From contig JAJTWR010000055.1 in the NCBI GenBank assembly GCA_021613335.1, forward strand, positions 62,501 through 126,500: DNA of 64,000 bases, written 5' to 3'. This stretch comes from Whitmania pigra (taxonomy: Eukaryota > Annelida > Clitellata > Hirudinida > Haemopidae). How positions within the stretch are numbered: position 1 is the stretch's first letter; each line of letters begins with the position of its first letter. A program made the translations under genes and the position numbers. The notes below the pieces were generated by a model. The model was not told the DNA's origin. It worked only from the letters and a program-made list of their open reading frames with translations, and made no database searches. This document shows positions 61,401 through 64,000 of the stretch, piece after piece.

Positions 61401-64000
61401 CCTTCCTTCCTCTACTACCCTCAAGCTCCTTGGTGTTATTTTTGATTCACACCTCACCTTTAAAGAACATTCCGCTTCTATTATCAAATCCTGCAATCAT
61501 CTCATCTGGGCTATCCGGCACATCCGTCCTCTACTTTCCGTTGATACAACTTCCGCCCTTGCACGCTGCCTTGTTCTCTCTCGCTTAGACTATTGTAACT
61601 CTCTTCTTTATGGCACATCTGCTTCTTTAATTCAATCTTTGCAGCGCGTTCAAAACAAGCTTGCCAAGCTCGTCCTCATCAACTCTACCCTCAATAGCAT
61701 GGACCGTATGAAAAAATTGCACTGGCTACCTATCCATAGTCGTATCACTTTCAAAATCGCCCTCATGACATATCACACTTTAGCAACATCCACCCCACCT
61801 TATCTCCATCATCTACTACATCGTCGCCAAACATCTGGTCTTCGTTCATCGTCAGCCACTCAACTTCACCAACCGGTACATAAATCATCCCTCCCAAACA
61901 GAGGCTTCTCGTACGCCTCTCCAGCTGTCTGGAACAGACTTCCTTCTACCGTCAGAGCCCAGCCATCCCTGGAGCTCTTCAAACGCCACCTGAAGACCCA
62001 TCTCTTCAGGACTTCATGGGACAGCGAAGACACAAGGCGCCTCTGACGCTACGCACACGGCGCTTTATAAATTAATTATTATTATTATTATTATTGAATA
62101 AGGTTTAGAAGGCACTAGATGAAAAGAGCTTGAAGTCTTTCTTAGAATCATTTAAAAATAGAGTTCAGGATTTGCTTATTAAGAACATAGATAAGATAAA
62201 TCATTGACTATCATAAACATTATAAGGTTTGATTTTTTAAATATGAAAATATATGCTCCATGATGTCTCTGATTGATATGTGATTTTGGATATTCCATTT
62301 TTTTCAAATTAGTACGAGATTTCTTTTAATAAATTTGATAAGTTTGGAAATCTAATGTGTTTCATTACATTGTGTATAAATCTGGTTTAAGCAATTTCAG
62401 TACATAAAAAGTTGTTGTAAAAAAATTGGGCCAAATTTATGCCACGCAATATGCAATGCATATTCTTCAGCTGAATTACGAATGATTTACATTTCGACAT
62501 GAACATACAACTGTATATAGCCGTCACTAATCCGGCTAAACAGCGATGAATCGCTACTCTCTCCAATTGGTAATGTTACCACTAGGTGCACCAATGCAGA
62601 AAGACCGACTATCTCGTTCGCCGTATACCAGAGCGTCGGTGGGCTAGTGGTTAAAGATTTCGCTTTCCTAGTTCCTAGCCGCCCGCAAAGGTTTCTGTAA
62701 CTAAGGTCAATTTTTGTTAATACTTTATTTATCCAAGACTCAACCGGCAAAATAATGTCACAGTTGCCATTGCCACCTCTGAGCTAACATGTAATCAATC
62801 AATGGATTATAATTCATTTCAACCTTAGCTTTGTCTGTGTATCTAAACTGCCGTGTCATGTAGAGATAACCAACAGCTTGATCTAGATATTCGTTTATGG
62901 TGTCAGTACATATTTGCCATCGTGGTTTACTTGCTCTTGACTTCAAAAATTAAAAACAAAAATAAAATTAAAATTGAAATTGTCAAGTCATCAGTTATTT
63001 TCATTTATGTGTTTTTAATGTCAGAAAATGAAGTAGAATTGAAAAAAATCTATTACAGCATGAATGACCATACAATATTTTTTTTTTATAAAATACTTGC
63101 ATTGCGATTAATTTGTGCGAGCAGCAATAATTTTCTAGATAATCTTAAGAAGATCAAATGAACTCAATCAATTTTGAAAAAAATGTCCAACCAAAGTATC
63201 TTAAAAACATTTTATAATTTGACACAACAAACAATGATTTATATAATGCGTAAATACAAAATATTGGTTAGATAGGACCGATATTTTAGAAGATTTTACC
63301 ATTTTTACATGGTCACCCTAGTTCTCAAATTTTGACTTTTTCGAATTCATAACGTCTCATAACTAATGTTGTAAATGAGATAGAGCAATGATATTTATAG
63401 AATTTATTTGCCTAACTTTAGCCTATTAAATAATATATAAATTAATATTTTGTTTATCTAATTAATAACATAAAATTGACTGTTTTTCGATTTACTATTT
63501 TTGAGGAATGCGGCTCAGAAATGGTATACAATACAATATTTTGCATTTCCCCCATTATATAGACCACTGTTTGTTATATCAAAATGTAATTTTTTTGAGA
63601 TGCTTTGGTTGGAGGTGCTTACTGAAATCATTTGTGACCCTATTACAAAACCAGACAATGCCCTTTAGGGTCAAATCAAATGAACTCAGTAAGCACGCCT
63701 CATCAAAGTATCTAAAAAAATTTATGTTTTGATACAACAAATTGGTCTATATAATGGGAATTACAAAATATTGGTTAGAAAAAACTTTTGATTTTAATTA
63801 ATGCGTAATGTATAAACTCGATCATAACACCCATGATGAGAGACTGAAAATTCTCATCCCGATAATTTTTGATAGCGTTAATGATAACGAAGAATACAAC
63901 ATGCAGCTATTTCGGATGATGTTACTTATATTCTAATGGCTTAACATGTTAATAATCAAGACAACCTGCTTGAAAATGGATGCAATTTCTTCAACTTTGC
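55465..64000 (-). CDS. M13 zinc metallopeptidase, tandem copy C, 5' part beyond the window
   Basis: Read from the right edge: a partial exon 63966-64000 (KVEEIASIFKQ before its donor); SRASKPRWQICTDTINEYLD and AVGYLYMTRQF (~62820-62945); then, after a 4-kb intron filled by a LINE, KKAYAKLISKQKWLTPETK (~58580-58680), EDVGYPDYLENVQLLDEEFN (~58450), FSEKTFVEIFHMMRF (~58250), PIAMVNAFYDYRFNRI (~56790), FPAGILAIPLYSESYQM (~56670), [20 protein letters not shown] (~56540), ENIADSGGLRIAHM (~56220), an HSPNIFR exon (~55650) and the end CRIW at 55465. NAFY, HEIIH and ENIAD are all present, so it looks catalytically complete. Its signal-peptide exon is not in the window. Confidence 0.82.
57550..57870. 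repeat. Dispersed repeat R3, related copy
   Basis: It contains CATAACTAATGTTGTAAATG and TTGAGTTCATTTGATCTGAC, both shared with the R3 copies at 53.6-55.2 and 63.15-63.43 kb. It lies in an intron of peptidase C and gives an uninterrupted version of the hAT target site. Confidence 0.65.
58810..62095 (+). mobile_element. L2/CR1-like non-LTR retrotransposon (LINE), broken
   Basis: A GC-richer 3.3-kb block. The endonuclease domain (59214 onward) has LLNSRS, LTETW, CGDLN and SDHHLIS in the expected order. The reverse transcriptase starts with NYRPISNLS, continues with LDLSAAFDTINH, GVPQGSVLGPLLF and YADDTSL, and ends in HLFRTSWD at 62046. Damage: an in-frame TGA near 59155 upstream of the endonuclease, and a small deletion with frameshift at about 60845, between SAYR and TALSHIF. 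The 3' end is GGCGCTTTATAAATTAA followed by (ATT)n, typical of elements ending in short tandem repeats. It sits in an intron of peptidase C, in antisense orientation to that gene. I could not define the 5' end or target duplication exactly. Confidence 0.88.
62560..62705 (+). repeat. Possible second tRNA-derived SINE
   Basis: GGTGGGCTAGTGGTTAAAGA resembles a pol III A box, with a weak B-box-like CAAAGGTTTCTG 45 bases on. The GC-richer block stands out in the intron of peptidase C. There is no second copy in the window, so this is tentative. Confidence 0.35.
63150..63430 (+). repeat. Dispersed repeat R3, intact copy
   Basis: Reverse complement of the flanks joined around the hAT element at 53.65 kb. 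It includes an uninterrupted CATAACTAATGTTGTAAATG, in the last intron of peptidase C visible here. Confidence 0.7.
63536..63774. repeat. Palindromic MITE-like element related to R3
   Basis: Left arm 63536-63624 and right arm 63685-63774 are imperfect reverse complements, sharing GGTCTATATAATGGG and CAGTAAGCAC. The pairing continues inward to about 63640/63667. Its arm sequences also occur singly in the R3 copies. Confidence 0.78.

Overview
This is an AT-rich animal nuclear genome segment. Genes have short introns with GT-AG borders, AATAAA signals, long (ATT)n microsatellites, and hAT, LINE and SINE debris. Families present (SLC28 nucleoside transporters, DEG/ENaC channels, neprilysin-type M13 peptidases, DHX35, PGRMC) point to a metazoan, probably an invertebrate. 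The phylum cannot be fixed from this window alone.

Layout: 0-3 kb holds nothing recognisable. 3.0-8.6 kb (+) is a complete 12-exon concentrative nucleoside transporter, and a paralogue with the same exon architecture lies at 19.1-22.8 kb (+). 9.9-14.2 kb is the first copy of a segmental duplication carrying a membrane-anchored methyltransferase of the OvoA C-terminal type; its second copy is at 30.2-33.2 kb. Only the first copy has a SAP-domain sequence inside intron 2. 14.9-17.3 kb (-) and 23.1-25.5 kb (+) are arms of a 2.4-kb inverted duplication, each with an intronless DEG/ENaC channel gene. Between the arms lie a stray SLC28 exon fragment, a palindromic repeat pair and the second transporter. 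25.9-27.4 kb is a graveyard of hAT transposons. 27.7-30.1 kb (-) is a multi-exon coiled-coil gene. 33.6-34.2 kb (-) is an intronless PGRMC-like gene and 37.2-39.3 kb (+) an intronless DHX35-like helicase, with hAT relics between them.

From 39.7 kb to the right edge there are three tandem minus-strand M13 zinc peptidase genes (A, B, C). A and B start with signal-peptide exons. C is cut by the window edge and carries a broken L2/CR1-like LINE in one intron. A small hAT element at 53.66-55.01 kb has perfect 11-bp terminal inverted repeats and an 8-bp target duplication. It sits inside another repeat whose uninterrupted copies occur at 57.7 and 63.4 kb.

The dominant theme is repeated local duplication (transporter x2, channel x2, methyltransferase x2, peptidase x3) in a transposon-rich region. 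I see no pathway linking these families. I did not find a clearly new system. The strongest leads are the free-standing OvoA-type methyltransferase pair, peptidase B with its substrate-binding Asn-Ala replaced, the inverted channel pair with one N-terminus broken, and an unidentified pair of exons encoding a DPxxAPDW motif.
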